A DNA stretch of 64,000 bases. It comes from Ceratothoa steindachneri. Its lineage: Eukaryota; Arthropoda; Malacostraca; Isopoda; Cymothoidae. A program made the translations under genes and the position numbers. The stretch covers positions 63,766,780 through 63,830,779 of the forward strand of contig OZ018321.1 in NCBI GenBank assembly GCA_963969495.1, read 5' to 3'. Below are positions 34,237 through 46,479 of this stretch, piece after piece. The notes below the pieces were generated by a model. That model made no database searches. It was not told the DNA's origin and worked only from the letters and a program-made list of their open reading frames with translations. Every line of letters starts with the position of its first letter. The stretch's first letter is position 1.

Positions 34237-35583
34237 ATGGATCCAGTCGAAAGATTATACCAACAAGCCCAAAGTCTGGGACTTCAAGTCAAAAAGATGG
34301 ATGACAACGTCACGGCAAAACTGAGAATAGAATGCGAAGAAGAAAGAGGAGATTTGGATAGAGAAGAAGAACAAGAAATAATACAGTTTGATAGAAAAAT
34401 GGATGATATAAGAAGAGAGGGTAAAAGAGAATACGAAGCAATGGAAATACGGATGGACATAAAAAGAGAAGACAAAATACAGTGGAAAATAGAAACAGAG
34501 GGAAGAAGAATACCGAGCGGAGGTAAAACAAACGAAAGAATAAGACAGTTGCAAAGAGAAGCAAAAGAACTCAGAATAAGGATATAAAAAGAAGATGATG
34601 AAAGAAGAATAAAGATAAAAATGGAAGATGAAGAAAGAAGAACCCGACGGGAAAGCGAACTAGCGAAAGCGGAAACAGAAGCCGAAGAAAGAAGAATGAA
34701 AAGGGAAAAAGAGTCAGAAGAGAGAAGAATAAAGGTAAAATAATAAGTAGATGGAAGAAGAATACAGAGGGAAAAAGAACTTGCTCAAGCTGAAAGAGAA
34801 GAGAGAGAAGAAAAAGAAAGATTGCTCGCACTCGAAAGTGCATCTATCGAGAACCAGATGGAGGTCGAGGAATTTTTAGCTCTGCCTGGACCTAGGAAGG
34901 GACCATCGATAGAAACCCAGCCAAATGGGGTAACGATGGAAGAAGTAGTAAGTAAGGATGATGTACCAGCAAGAGTACCTAAGGAAGAACCTACGAGGAG
35001 AACCCAGTTAAATGGGGTAATGATGGACGAAGTAGTAACTAGGGAAGAGGTACAAGCAGGTGTACCTGAGGAATTACCTACGAAAAGAACCAAGTCAAAT
35101 GGATTGACAAGGAAGGAGGAAAGAAGTGTTAATGCGATACACCTAGGTAAAACTAGTCAGATGGTAGACGCGGATAAGTATCCCCTACCCCTAGTAGTCT
35201 CCTCCCCGAACGGAACGTCCACGGAGTTACTATTAAAGCTCCAAGTCATAGTGAGCTCCACGCCCATTAACGACCCCGCAAGGAAAATTTTATTCGACCC
35301 CCTGAGATCGAACCCAGACACGATCTCTCCGTGTACCTGGTCAAAGGAGTACTATGGGACTCACGCTCCCATTATTTATGCAACTCTGCCAAATGGGGTG
35401 ACGATGGAGCAAGACGGAAGTGTCAATGTGGTACACCCCGGTAAACCGATTCAGTTGTTAGACGAGGATAATAAGTATCCCCTACCCCGAGTAGTCTTCT
35501 CCCAGACCGAAGCATCCACGGAGTTACCACTAAAACTCCAAGTCGTAGTGAGTTCCACGCCCATTAACGTCCCTGCAAGGTAA
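34237..35583 (+). pseudogene. Gag-like ORFs, second internal copy
   Basis: Near-identical to 30368-31715 with scattered substitutions and a 3-base deletion (near 34470). The coiled coil is broken at 34588 and 34743, and the downstream ORF runs 34822-35583. The high identity indicates the tandem duplication is recent compared with the initial insertion. Confidence 0.7.
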
Positions 35584-35699
35584 AGTTTTTTCGATCCCCG
35601 GAGATCGAACCCAGACACGATCTCGCCGTGTCCTAGGTTAAAAGAGAACTATGGGATGCCCGTTCCCAGCAATTATGCCCCCCACTGCGAAAGGCCGCT

Positions 35700-35944
35700 C
35701 TAGCCATGAGGGTTAGTTTAAAAGTATACAAGTACCATAATATGGGTAGTTCCATAAGTTGGAGTACCACTGCCATTTTGTGACTTACTTGGGTAGACTC
35801 CATAAATCGAATGGCCGACTCAGGCGAGGTAAGGTAATGGTCACAGAGCACCATTTTAATATTAGCTACTTCAAAGGGGCCGATAAAGTACAGCCGCTCT
35901 ATAAGCTGAGACGAAATACCATTGAGGGTTATGTCAGTACCTAA
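35700..35944 (+). pseudogene. RNase H C-terminal tail, second copy
   Basis: Second copy of the pol tail, ending at 35944, in the second internal unit; apparently identical to the copy ending at 32076. Confidence 0.65.
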
Positions 35945-36335
35945 TAAGCGTGAAACCATGTTTTATTTTTCGTGTTAGCAGTTATCGGTAGGATTTAAGT
36001 TTTTAAAAGCTTAGAAATGTAAGGAAGTAGCTTGTTTTTTTGTTTTTTTTGCGTGTAATCGATGAATTAGGTTTTAGTTGTTTGAAAGTTAAATTGTATT
36101 GCGAGTATGTTAAATTGTGTTGGGTAACATACCCCTCCCCCCCCTTCCCTTTTAGGCTCACGAGGTCTGGTTCAACCCCAAGCCTGTGTACGCGCGCGCG
36201 TGTGCGCTCAAGTTTAAAGAAACTTAAAGTAAGAGAAGGCTCAAAGATATACAACACTGCTGAACTCGACTAGGTAGAGTTAGTTGTTTGAGTTCCCTGA
36301 AGTCCCTCCCCCCCATTAAGTTCTTCGAAGGGAGG

Positions 36336-38085
36336 TGTGTAGGGAAATCATCCCTCTCTCGTTCTCTCCCCGTTGAGACACGGGACGGTGACCACAAAAA
36401 AACCCGGGCCCGGCACCGTGGGTCAATCTCGTAACCACAGCACCTCGCCACTCGTCTCTATGAAAAGCCGGACGGTTTTAAACTGCAAGATCTCCCCTAC
36501 GAGTGTATTTTCAATTTCACCTCAAGTACGAAATTGGAGACGCGTTTCTCTCAAGTTCGAAGGCCAGCTGGAGCAGAGGTAAGACTTGCTGAGAAAAACC
36601 GTTGGAGTAAGAACCTTCCTGCGGCCCGTCCACAAGCCCATCCTCCTCTCCTACCCCTACCCCCAGTGAGGTGACGAGGTACAAATAAATACCAAGCACT
36701 TGGGAAAAACGAGGTAGAATACATGAGTCGCCAGGCTACGAAGTCCCCGGTAATAGAGGCTGGGCTACTAATACTGGAAAGGTAGAATACGTGAGTCGCC
36801 AGGCTACGAAGTCCCCGGCAATAGAGGCCGGGCTACCAAAGACTGGAACTAAGAAGAAGCTCATCCTCAAGCTAGTTCCTGGTTACAAAACCTATTTTTA
36901 AGTTAACTTGTTCAAGTTGAACTTACTCTCGTGAGAGAGATTCCTCCTATCCTGGTGCATCCTAAAGCCCAGGGATAGTCCTCGCCCTTGAGGAATTACG
37001 TAACGAAGAAGAAAAAGCTCCCCCTTGAGCCCATTACCCGGTGGTCACACCAAACTCTAAGTTAACTTAGTTTAGGAACCAAGTTCAATTGATTCTCCCC
37101 GGCAATAGAGGCCAGGCTACCAAAGACTGGAACTAAGAAGAAGCTCATCCTCAAGCTAGTTCCTGGTTACAAAACCTATTTTTAAGTTAACTTGTTCAAG
37201 TTGAACTTACTCTCGTGAGAGAGATTTCTCCTATCCTGGTGCATCCTAAAGCCCAGGGATAGTCCTCGCCCTTGAGGAATTACGTAACGAAGAAGAAAAA
37301 GCTCCCCCTTGAGCCCATTACCCGGTGGTCACACCAAACTCTAAGTTTACTTGGTTTAGGAACCAAGTTCAATTGATTCTCGTCAGAGAACCCTCCCCCC
37401 GCTCCTACCCTGGTGTAGCACAAAGCACCTTGATAGTCCTTGACCTTGAGGACTTCCGACCGAAGAAGAAAAAGCTCCTCCTCGATACAATTACCCGGTG
37501 GTCACACCGAAGTCTAAGTTAATTTCGTTTAAGAACCAAGTTCAACTTACTCTCGTCAGAGAGACCCCACCTATCCTTGTGTTTCCTAAAGCACCGTGTG
37601 ACTGCCAAGTCATCCAGTCCACCTCTAACAATCTGGTCGAAGCACGCGTCACAGGACCCACCAGATTCCTGTGGTGCCTGTGCTTATTGAGTTTAAGGTC
37701 AAACTCAAACCCGCCGCCAGAGCAACCAAGGTATTTAAACTCCAGTAGAGACAATTAGCCTATTTCTTTCATATCGAAGTGAGCATCGAGTTAGCCAATA
37801 TTAGAGGGTCAACTTAATTGAAGTCATTTTTGTGTATTTTAAATTCGTAGTATTTCTGTGGTTCATGTTTTGTTTTTGTGTAGTAAATTGTTAAATTTAA
37901 AATATAAGTTTATTTTGGGAATTCCTGTGCGTTTCTCTATATCCTTACGTGTTGAAGCGGCTCTTCCTTAAAAACAACAAAATTAGCACTCTTAGACAAA
38001 AGCATACTTCAAAAAGCAAGTATATCACGACCAAAAGGTATACTTCGACAAAAGTATTACTTGATCAAAAGGTTATTCTATGACA
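36336..38085 (+). repeat. LTR3 of the tandem array
   Basis: Begins TGTGTAGGG and ends TTCTATGACA, which is one CpG-type transition from the TTCTACGACA end of related LTRs. It is about 270 bp longer than the others because the block 36815-37080 is repeated at 37097-37365. Confidence 0.85.
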
Positions 38086-38090
38086 GTATT

Positions 38091-38641
38091 TATTTCACGC
38101 TCTTGTATTATTCGAGGATTTTCATTTCCCCAAATCCGGCAGTTCTGTTTATTCACAAATCCACTCAAGTGGAAGTAGGCCTCGTCACTCAAGATGATTT
38201 TTTCGGCAAAACTTTCGTCGGATGCAAGTCTCTACACAACCCAGTCAGCAAATTGCTTCCGCTTCCCGTGGTCAGATGGCTGAAGATGTTGCGTAAGTTA
38301 AATTTTGTATGCATTCATAAGGAGATCTTTATGCAGAATTCGATTTAATGAAGTGGTTGGGATGTCCAACCTCTGCGAACGTCGGTGAATCGATTTTCCA
38401 TCACTCAGAGTGACACTGTCTCGCACCACAGCAATTTGTTGCTCTGTCTGACAAGAACGATTCCGCTCAGGCGATTTGGCCGTTGAAACTGAACCAGTTG
38501 TTTTAAATTTCTTCATTAGTCGGGTGCTTCATTTCTCTCACAAATGGCACAAAGTGTTCGAACTGTTTGCGTCGCACTCTCTCCGTTTTGTCAAAATGTC
38601 TTCACGATGAGAACGCACTGCTCAGTTGTAAACTGCGCCAT
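38091..38641 (-). pseudogene. Mariner-like transposase, N-terminal half
   Basis: Starts MAQFTTEQCVLIVKTF at 38641 (minus), the helix-turn-helix start of a mariner-like family found across arthropods. KKFKTTGSVSTAKSPERNRS (about 38515), RILHKDLLMNAYKI (about 38330), DESFAEKIILSDEAYFHLSG (about 38210, first catalytic Asp) and GNENPRIIQEREINT (ending about 38091) follow. Two stops interrupt it. The rest of the gene is at 28100-28584, on the far side of the LTR array. Confidence 0.8.
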
Positions 38642-38649
38642 GACGCACC

Positions 38650-41470
38650 GCACACAAGTATTCTGAAAACAAACAAAAGACTATTAATCGGAGTAAAGAG
38701 AGATAACAAACATGATAAAAGAATGCTTTCTGACTTCAAAACACTAAAGTTTCGTCCAATTCAAATTTGGCGCCCTTTATGGAACACTCTTTACATTGGT
38801 CATGGTCCGATTCCAAGGGCTTCTAGGTCACCTTATGGAGAAGAGATCCTTTTTACGAAAATCACGCTTCCTCTCTGTTCATTATCTTCCTCCCTGATGG
38901 AAATGGAATTAATTTTAGCACAGAATAAATAAACCTTGGATTTAATTTTTGGGCATAGGGAAAGAGAGACAACTCCCTTATTATAGTTAGGATTTACCTT
39001 TTGAGTCTAGTTCCTAACGACGGCTTACTGCCGACAAACCCTGAGCCAAACTAATGCTAACGTGTCTCCCTGTTTTCTTTTGAACCACATCAGCGAGACC
39101 AAGATGATAATCCTGATGATAAGGTAACTCAAGATTTCCATACCCTTGCCCAGAGTTGCGCCCAGAGAGGTTACTTGAGTGCCACTACCTTAACAGCTGA
39201 AAAAAACGGAATACAGCAGTTGTAGCCATAGCCAACGGGATCTCACTCACCCTTGGTGCAAACGCCATTGTCTTTTGAGACAGATGGATGTCACCATACT
39301 CTTTGGCATCTCAAACATTTCAACCCCTCAACTTATATTTTGTCGGTTTTCATCATATATCTGTTGCCCTATGGACTTTATATTAGCGTATGCAAATGGT
39401 AGTTCTATTGGAGTGAAAACTACCTAATATCCACACACCGTATGCACTACTATTCATGATAATTATAATGGATATTTTCCCAAACCGTTGTGCTCAGTAC
39501 TGCCACCGATGTCTCAACGCTATGGATATATTGTGTTAGGAGGAATGGGAGAAATATGTGGGCGTAATATGGGGGTTTTGGAGCCCAGCTCCTCAGGCTG
39601 AGTGATATTCGAATTAGTAACCCGGAGACAATAAAATAGAAACCAGTGAAACTGAAACCATACAACTACGATATGGTGCCATTTTATAAGAGGTAATTAT
39701 AATTTCCCCCTCCGTTACGACCGAAATCATGGCAGAAACCCTTAAAACAGAACACACTCATAACTCCTCTAAGCCCAATCCATGTGACAACCAAACATCC
39801 GTTCCATAGGGTTCGAGCTCCTTTGATCGAGCGCAAGTATTTGATCCCGTTGCTCTTGGACCAGACATACGTGACTTTAATCTCACTGAAACTTATTAAA
39901 GTGGGTCATCTTCATCACATGTACATCTGTCTATCGAGTCTATCTGTGAGACGGGTGAATTCATGCTAGGCTGAAGGGCAAAGTTCAATTCGCTCAAGGT
40001 CATATTCTTCTCCACTCTTCACACACAAATGAGTGAATTCGCGGATGTGAACACAAATCTGCCACACTTCTGAGATTCAGTTGAGCCCGCGAGAAGGCAC
40101 GCCCATATTGCAATTCTGACTTGGTTCTATTTGACTTCTGATTTGGTTCTATTTGACATTTTCTATATGGGTCGAAACCAAACAAGTTGGGGACGGGGGT
40201 GGGGGGTATTTGCTTGTAATGCGAATGAGTCCATTTCTTACTGATTCGCGTGACTATTGTAAAATTTATGCAATTAACTTGAAAATGGATGTAGCTGTAA
40301 TTTTCAGGCGGCAATCTACGCAAGGTGCAAAAGACGGCAAATCTTTATTTAATTTCTTCTTTAATTTTACGAAGGACCGACAGACTCTAATCTGTAATTA
40401 AGTTATAATGGTATTTTTTTATGTCAAACCGTAACATAACCCATGCGTTTAAATAGCATTCTTGGCCTCATAATCGGTGCAGCAAACAGGAACCTCGTTT
40501 AAAGTGTTTCGTTGGGAGAGTTCAGCAGCAACACAAATCATGAAGATCTCGTTTATAAATAATCCGCATTGGCCTCCAATGTTAGGGAGAAGCGTATTTT
40601 GCTGCTAGACTTTACAAACCCTAATATCGATAGCTTTCGTGCGAGAATGTGTGGAATAAATTGGTTGGAAATGATGTAACCTATGTGTATTCAGAATATC
40701 TATTAAAATTACATAACGTTAGTAAAATCGATAAACAATATATCTTCTAACGTGAGCACCGGCAAACGATAAAAGCGAGTCTAAAGCTGTCTTGAATGAA
40801 CATTGTGTTTGTTCGCATAAGAAAAGAGAGAAACTATGTATGAATATTAGCATTAGAAAGGAATAACGGCCAAGGATAGGGAAATGGCCATAGCCTTTCT
40901 AGGAACCACTAAAAGAGTCAAATGAAACGTACCAAAATCAATTCGAATTAGATCAATCCAAGGGGTTTTCGCTTAAGAATAGAAAGCGACTGCGAGAGAA
41001 AACTAATCTATTGCAAAATGAGGAAGTTCAGGTCTTTGGAGATTGAATTAATTTGCCCAATACAAGATGTCCCACCTATCTGACGCATTTGAGTTATTTA
41101 TAACTCAATGATTTTTTGTCCTACTAAAACTTTTTATTATCGCCTAGAAAGCCTACAAATTTGATCTTAATCGGCAAAAAATAGTTAAATTAGAGTAATA
41201 AAAAAATATCAGCGATAGGTAACACACAATGTATATTGATCAGTTCTTTATGAAAACATTAATATGATAGGAAGATTTATTCTACGTTCTAGTTTTGGTT
41301 GATTTAAACGATTTTAACGTAACTCCGACTTAGAAGAATTAGTACTCACAGAAGCTGTCTTGCCGTTGTTTATAAATATATGAAACTTTTCAAATGGCCC
41401 TGTCCTAATCTATTTATCTCAGCCATTTTTAGAATTAAAGCGCAAGTTCGTTGCTACCCTTGCCAAAAAT
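38650..41470. other. No recognisable gene
   Basis: AT-rich DNA with chance ORFs on both strands (for example 38567-38932, 39450-39665 and 40000-40401). No domain, knuckle or catalytic motif recognised. The first 300 bases are probably the 5' flank of the mariner-like gene. Confidence 0.5.
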
Positions 41471-42340
41471 TTAACAAATCCCTGAATCTGGAATTGAAGA
41501 AGAAAGAAGAATTAAGTAATACCAGACTAAATGATTTGCAGCAATGGTTGAAAATTTAAAAAATAGTCCCGATGTGGAGAAACAAATTTTCAGAAGCGAG
41601 GGAAAGGGGGAAAATGATTATTATGTTAGACAGATTTTTGAAATTAGAGGATTACATCCCGAAAGCTTTGAGAGAAATAAGATATGAAGATTCGGTATCA
41701 GATATTGAATGGTAACAAATTGAAGAAATTGTTCAAGCTTTTAAGCCAGTGGAGATTGTGATGAAATAAATATCATCCAGAGATGCTTCACTTTTAAAAG
41801 CAGAGTTTTCGCTTATTTTTATTTTAAATCGGTTGAAGAAAAGAAAATCGCATTTGTAAACCTAAGACAAGCTTTGATCGATCGATACTCGTACATATGT
41901 GAGTCGAAGGCAAAAAGAAATTTCGGGTCTGCTTTAGTATAAGCATGATCAAAATTATTTGGCCCCAGAGTCGCCTGAATTACTAGCGGGTTTACGAGCT
42001 TCTTTGAAGAAATGTGCTGAAGTAATTTACAAACGCCTTTATATAGAAATCACTGAAGAAACTACAGGGTCTGGTACTGAAGTAAATCCAAATGAAGCTA
42101 AATTAATCGATGGTCCTTTGCTTGAAGAATACTACAATGAATTAAATAAACTTGCATCTCCCAGTACCTCACATATAAGTAATCAAGAAGAATTATTTTT
42201 CTAGCAAAAATTTGGTCCCACTCATCTGATCCAACCTTAAATGCTCAAGTTTTCTTGAAATATTACTTTAAAAATTGCGAGGAACTAGATGATTTGACTA
42301 ATTAATTCCAAAATTCTAATACTAAATATTTAATGTACCT
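41450..42340 (+). pseudogene. hAT-like transposase remnant
   Basis: MLDRFLKLEDYIPKALREI (about 41620) and DIEW-QIEEIVQAFKPVEIVMK (41702-41765) match the region of hAT transposases where a MLERFLEL-type helix is followed by a W-containing segment and KPFEEAT. Later pieces (41880-42300) fit the region before the C-terminal dimerisation domain. Multiple stops; the end repeats were not identified. Confidence 0.5.
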
Positions 42341-42589
42341 AATCGCTAAATTATGAATATTATGGAAGTGTCATAAGAGCACATTCGTGACATACTTTGG
42401 GAGTTTAGAAAAGGCGCACATGCTAAGTTAATAGTAGAAAGTTGTGTTATGTATACGGTGAAAGAATACTGTGACCTACTGCCAAAGATTGTTTCAAAAT
42501 TTTGGCTCGGGGAAACGTTAGTCTCAAAGATGAACCCTGTTCATGACAACCAGTGGAATTTGATCAAGATCTTTTAAAAATACCAAAGG

Positions 42590-42960
42590 AGGAAAATCCA
42601 ATTTGAACTGTTGAACCACTAGCTAAAAAGCTACATTTAACTCTTAGAACTGGGCCTCGTCATTTAAAGGAGATAAACAAGGTTTCCAATTGGAGTAATG
42701 GATTCCTCACCACCTGGCAGAGGTACATTTGCAACATTAAATTAGCATTTGTTTATTTCTCATTTTTTTACTAGTCTTATGAGTTAGTCTTGTGGAAAAA
42801 CTAATACCCCTGCTTCTTAACACAAATCAAACTATCAACATAGCTGAGTTGGCCCGTCTACATGCATAATTTGATGAAAAATGGGCAATATTAATCAATG
42901 AAAGAAGAGTATTCTTCCACCAAAACAATACGCGACCTCGTATCGAAAGAGATAGCTTCC
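42590..42960 (+). pseudogene. Mariner transposase remnant with internal deletion
   Basis: EENPI-TVEPLAKKLHLTLRTGPRHLKEI (42590-42680) is the second helix-turn-helix of mariner. It is followed after only about 170 bases by INIAELARLHA-FDEKWAILINERRVFFHQNNTRPR (42836-42950), the region with the second catalytic Asp. The first catalytic region between them is missing. Frame shifts present. Confidence 0.7.
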
Positions 42961-43063
42961 TTACCCTCTTCCTCTGTCCTTTGGTAATCTTATTCTGGCA
43001 TGCAACTGTCAGATGTAAGGATTTTAGGCTCCAGACATCCCGATCCCTCTCTTCATCCACGTC

Positions 43064-43264
43064 ATGTGGATGAGGCTCTTCGCCATGGTCCTTTTCTGTA
43101 TCGTTGCATTTTTCCAAACCACCCGACACGGTGGACCCATTCGAAGACCACCCTGCCCCCATCTTCCGCCGACGACAAGCTTACTCAGGCGAATCCATTA
43201 TTTCTGGAAAAAAGAAGATCCATTAATTTGTACGGTGGGTTGTGGAAAAGGTTATAGGCGATAA
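43064..43264 (+). CDS. Small ORF with signal-peptide-like start, unknown
   Basis: A 66-codon ORF. Residues 1-20 (MWMRLFAMVLFCIVAFFQTT) look like a secretion signal. The rest is basic and rich in Pro and Arg early on (GGPIRRPPCPHLPP) with two further Cys close to the end (ICTVGCGKG). That layout resembles small secreted, proline-rich, cysteine-containing peptides of crustaceans, but I cannot place it in a family. A GGTTAT after GAAAA near 43247 could be a splice donor, so this may be a first exon. It lies just after a dead mariner and may equally be a chance ORF. Confidence 0.3.
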   Translation: MWMRLFAMVLFCIVAFFQTTRHGGPIRRPPCPHLPPTTSLLRRIHYFWKKEDPLICTVGCGKGYRR

Positions 43265-44837
43265 ATAGTTGATTAACTATTAATGTTGCTGTTATAGTTT
43301 TACCATCACTACAACTGCACTAAAAGCTGATCATCTTTTTCTTATACCTGACCTATCTGGCGCCAAAAACTTAATATTAATGTTGATCGGTTACTCCTTT
43401 ATACTTGCCTTTGAATGTATTGCTTGATTTCTTTATCATCATAAAAATACAAACATTTATCGACGGATCATAATTAATTGTCCCTTATAAGTTGGCTCTG
43501 TGGCGTTAGGAAAATGTTCATTCGTGTCTCTTGCCAGGATAATTGCACCAAAAAAATAAAGAGAGGACAGACCATTTTAATATTGAAAAATGACCTTGAC
43601 CTTATATTAAATGTTACTAGAATAATATCAAAGTGAATTTTAATCATTTACCCAATAGGTAGCTATGCTCCTACCCTTGTAGAGAAGTAATTGCAATGAA
43701 TTAGTTTAGTCCGAATTATGATTGAGTTCCAAGCATTCTTTTTCAAATATATAGGGGCAGTATTCTGATTCTATTTTCCTCGTTAAGGAAAACCCAGACT
43801 TTTTCTCCACGCGCATAATGACAGCTGCTCACGTGTTCACAAAAAAATGAAGAATGGAGAGTACGTCGTTATGCAGAGACAGCTTCGTGCAAGCGGGCAG
43901 AATAAACCCCAAAAAGGCGCCTTTAAAACTTCGTTTCGTCCGAATGACGATGTTATTAAGCGGACGATATCACGAAACAGGAGAAAAACAAGAATATTGA
44001 CATGAAAAGTCTTCACCCAAGATAGGTTATTATAGATGCGTTAATAATTATGAATGAGTAGGTTATGCGTGACAAAGAGATGGGTGGATATTTGTATTGG
44101 ATAGCTCTGCCCTATGCAGTGACCAATATCCTTTGCCATTTGGCGAAATATAATCGATATTAGAGATCAAGTGCGATATAGCTTCATATGACGAGTAAAT
44201 GAAAATAAGAGGAGACTTTAGGGGAATTTTATGTTTCATATAAAGGAAGTGAAACAAGAGCGGTAAAATGATCCCTCCCTCCTTCCTCTTTGGTAAATTA
44301 CATGGGTGAAAATGAATAGCAACATCCTCGTAAGCAGGTGTGTAATTTTTATCCATAACCCAAAGTTTAGAAATGGATGAATATTGAAATCGTAGTACTT
44401 TTCATTGGCGATTCTTATGCTACCATAATCATTTTCGGATCATGTCAAGAATAGAGAACCCAACACTTGCAGCAGTTCGCTATTCTTTTAGGGTCGCAAT
44501 TGTTCACATGGTTAAATGGGATTCGCTATTCTTGATATGTGATGTCATCAAAGACGTTTTCATAGCCTAGAGGGGAGTTTTTGGTTATGTTAACCTATGT
44601 TAACTTGACCTAACATAGCCTAAAAAAAAACCATCAAGGTCAAAGTGAGGCCCTAGAAGTTAAGTTTGGGTGTTTGAGCTAGTAGTTACAAGTTTAGTCT
44701 TACCAAACAACCTCAAAGCTTAATCTCAACTGTAGTTGAAATTCACCACATTATGTTGGAGTATGTTATGTGTAGTAACTAGATCCGTTTCTTGGAAATC
44801 GGATTCTAACATTGTTAAATTCGTATTAACATATGCC
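43265..44837. other. No recognisable gene
   Basis: AT-rich spacer. Nothing beyond chance ORFs such as 44063-44356 on the minus strand. A short internal repeat of TATGTTAACCTATGTTAAC type occurs at about 44587. Confidence 0.5.
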
Positions 44838-45270
44838 AAATTTGTACACCAGTGACACTGCTGACACTAAACTGAATGCCGATAGGACCTATTTGCTTTT
44901 GATTTTATTTACTTTCGAGACCAACGAGGACTGGGAGTGAATTTATACTCTTTACTTTGGAATGCTGTAAGTAAAGAGAGTGGATTTTTTGTTGGCTTTT
45001 ACAGAAAGGGGTAATTTAAAGAAATTACTCTAATATGCGAAATATTTTCGTAAAATTTAAAGATGGAATTATGCACTTTGATTGTAATTGCTAATGAAAA
45101 TTAATTTACCAATGTCACTGAATTTATTCGCTTCACTTTAGACAGTAAGAAAACACTAATTATTATATATGAATTGATAATTATGCTTTTAAGCGTGTTA
45201 AATTTTGTAAACACTTGAAATGAATTAAATCGTCTTTGAGTTTGGTGAATCTAAAGGAAACGCGAATGAA
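44838..45270 (+). repeat. Diverged interspersed repeat, copy 1
   Basis: About 430 bp that align in the same orientation with 49078-49515. Shared blocks include CCAACGAGGACTGGGA / CCAACAAGGACTGGGA, GTAATTGCTAATGAAA / GCAATTGCTAATAAAA, TTCGCTTCACTTTA / TCGCTTCACTTTA and ATCGTCTTTGAGTTTGGTGA / GTGATCTTTGAGTTCGGTGA. Non-coding; identity roughly two thirds. Confidence 0.75.
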
Positions 45271-46270
45271 ACATGAAAAGCAATGGCGAAAGTAGGCTTC
45301 GATGAGGTAAGGATATGTCGAAGAGAGTGGCGCGATTTGCGATGAACCCTTTTTCCTGGTTACCAGCGGGGGCTGAGAAAACCTTATGAGAGGCAGGATA
45401 GTTGGTCTTGGCTCCTGAAAAATGTATAACTCTGTGGCTTGACATGTTTGAAGTGATCTAATGTGCTTCTCAACAAACGGGATTTATTCCTCGCCAAATT
45501 GGAAGATTCGGGTATGTGCTGTACTTATAGAATAATTTATTTTCCAGTTAAGTTTGTTACCGACAGAGGCAAATAAAAACTCGACCGGTAGTTTCCTTGG
45601 TCGCACAGGCATGCCGTGCGTGGGTGCCTATCCTGTGGGAAAAGGCCGAGCGCCAGCGTCCCCACAAGTATCCCCTTCATTGAGGGGAGAGGGGATATTG
45701 AGTGTCAAAAGAGAGTTACATCCTTTTTGGTTGCTTAGATGGCCGCATTGCTTCTATTACGTGGTGTTCCTTGCTGTTTGGAAGTGAGTAGGTTTAAGGT
45801 GACTTATTACAATTGTGGCCTCTTTTCCGTTCTTCAATATTACATAATACTTCGAGTAAATCACATTACTTGGAAAGGCCCTACTATGTATAGCTGAAAT
45901 AACGGCTCCTTAACCCCATCCACTCAAACGAAAACGGAAAAGGAAATATGGAGATCTTTAAAGACCTATGCAGTTCTTTGATATTTGTGCATGATCGGAG
46001 TTGGTTTGATCTGCCTCATGATGTACCTAAACGTGGCGACGAAATCGTATGGGGAGATGGCGCTTGAAGAGCCATGGATGAGCTCGCGAAGATACGCAGC
46101 CCATTGCCGTAAACAAGATTGACCGAAGAAGCTCCCGAGATCTTCATCTTAATTGTCCTTGAAGCCCAAGAGGAATATGGGAAATACTTCCCTCCTGGAA
46201 GTGGACCTCGGTCCTCAGGAACTCCTTCAGTCTTCTGTGATTCCGCTCGATTTAGGTTATTTGCTGGATG
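45271..46270. other. No recognisable gene
   Basis: Two short ORFs (45251-45445 minus, 45554-45787 plus) have no recognisable domain. The sequence from 45900 to 46260 may include decayed transposase but no motif is secure. Confidence 0.45.
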
Positions 46271-46279
46271 ACACGCGTC

Positions 46280-46323
46280 GTCTTAATGTGCCTAATACCC
46301 TTAGGAATTAGGCACATTAAGAC
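46280..46323. repeat. Perfect 17-bp hairpin with 10-base loop
   Basis: GTCTTAATGTGCCTAAT (46280-46296), loop of ten bases, then exact complement (46307-46323). No run of T follows, so it is not a simple terminator. Confidence 0.95.
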
Positions 46324-46479
46324 TCCGCGTGCTGATGGTGGAAAGGTCCCCAAGCTATACTACCCAGGATGCTATAAAAACCTGGGCGATGGTCAGCTAG
46401 TCTATAGTTGTCGTGCGAACGACTTCCACCCAACGTGGAAAGTGATAAACTATGTGAGCAAGTATGCCTTATATTGATA

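Larger units (their letters stand above)
28590..38085 (+). mobile_element. Tandem LTR retrotransposon array: LTR-int-LTR-int-LTR
   Basis: Three LTRs (28590-30072, 32473-33941, 36336-38085) alternate with two near-identical internal regions (30073-32472, 33942-36335); the period is about 3.87 kb. The 5-bp duplication GTATT flanks the whole array (28585-28589 and 38086-38090), so a single insertion later became tandem, most simply by unequal exchange between LTRs. A PBS-like TGGTGTCAGATGTGGG follows each of the first two LTRs and resembles the 3' end of tRNA-Leu(CAA) with one mismatch. Purine tract cgaagggagg precedes LTR2 and LTR3. The internal part encodes Gag-like and linker sequence plus an RNase H tail only, so it is non-autonomous. 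Confidence 0.88.
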
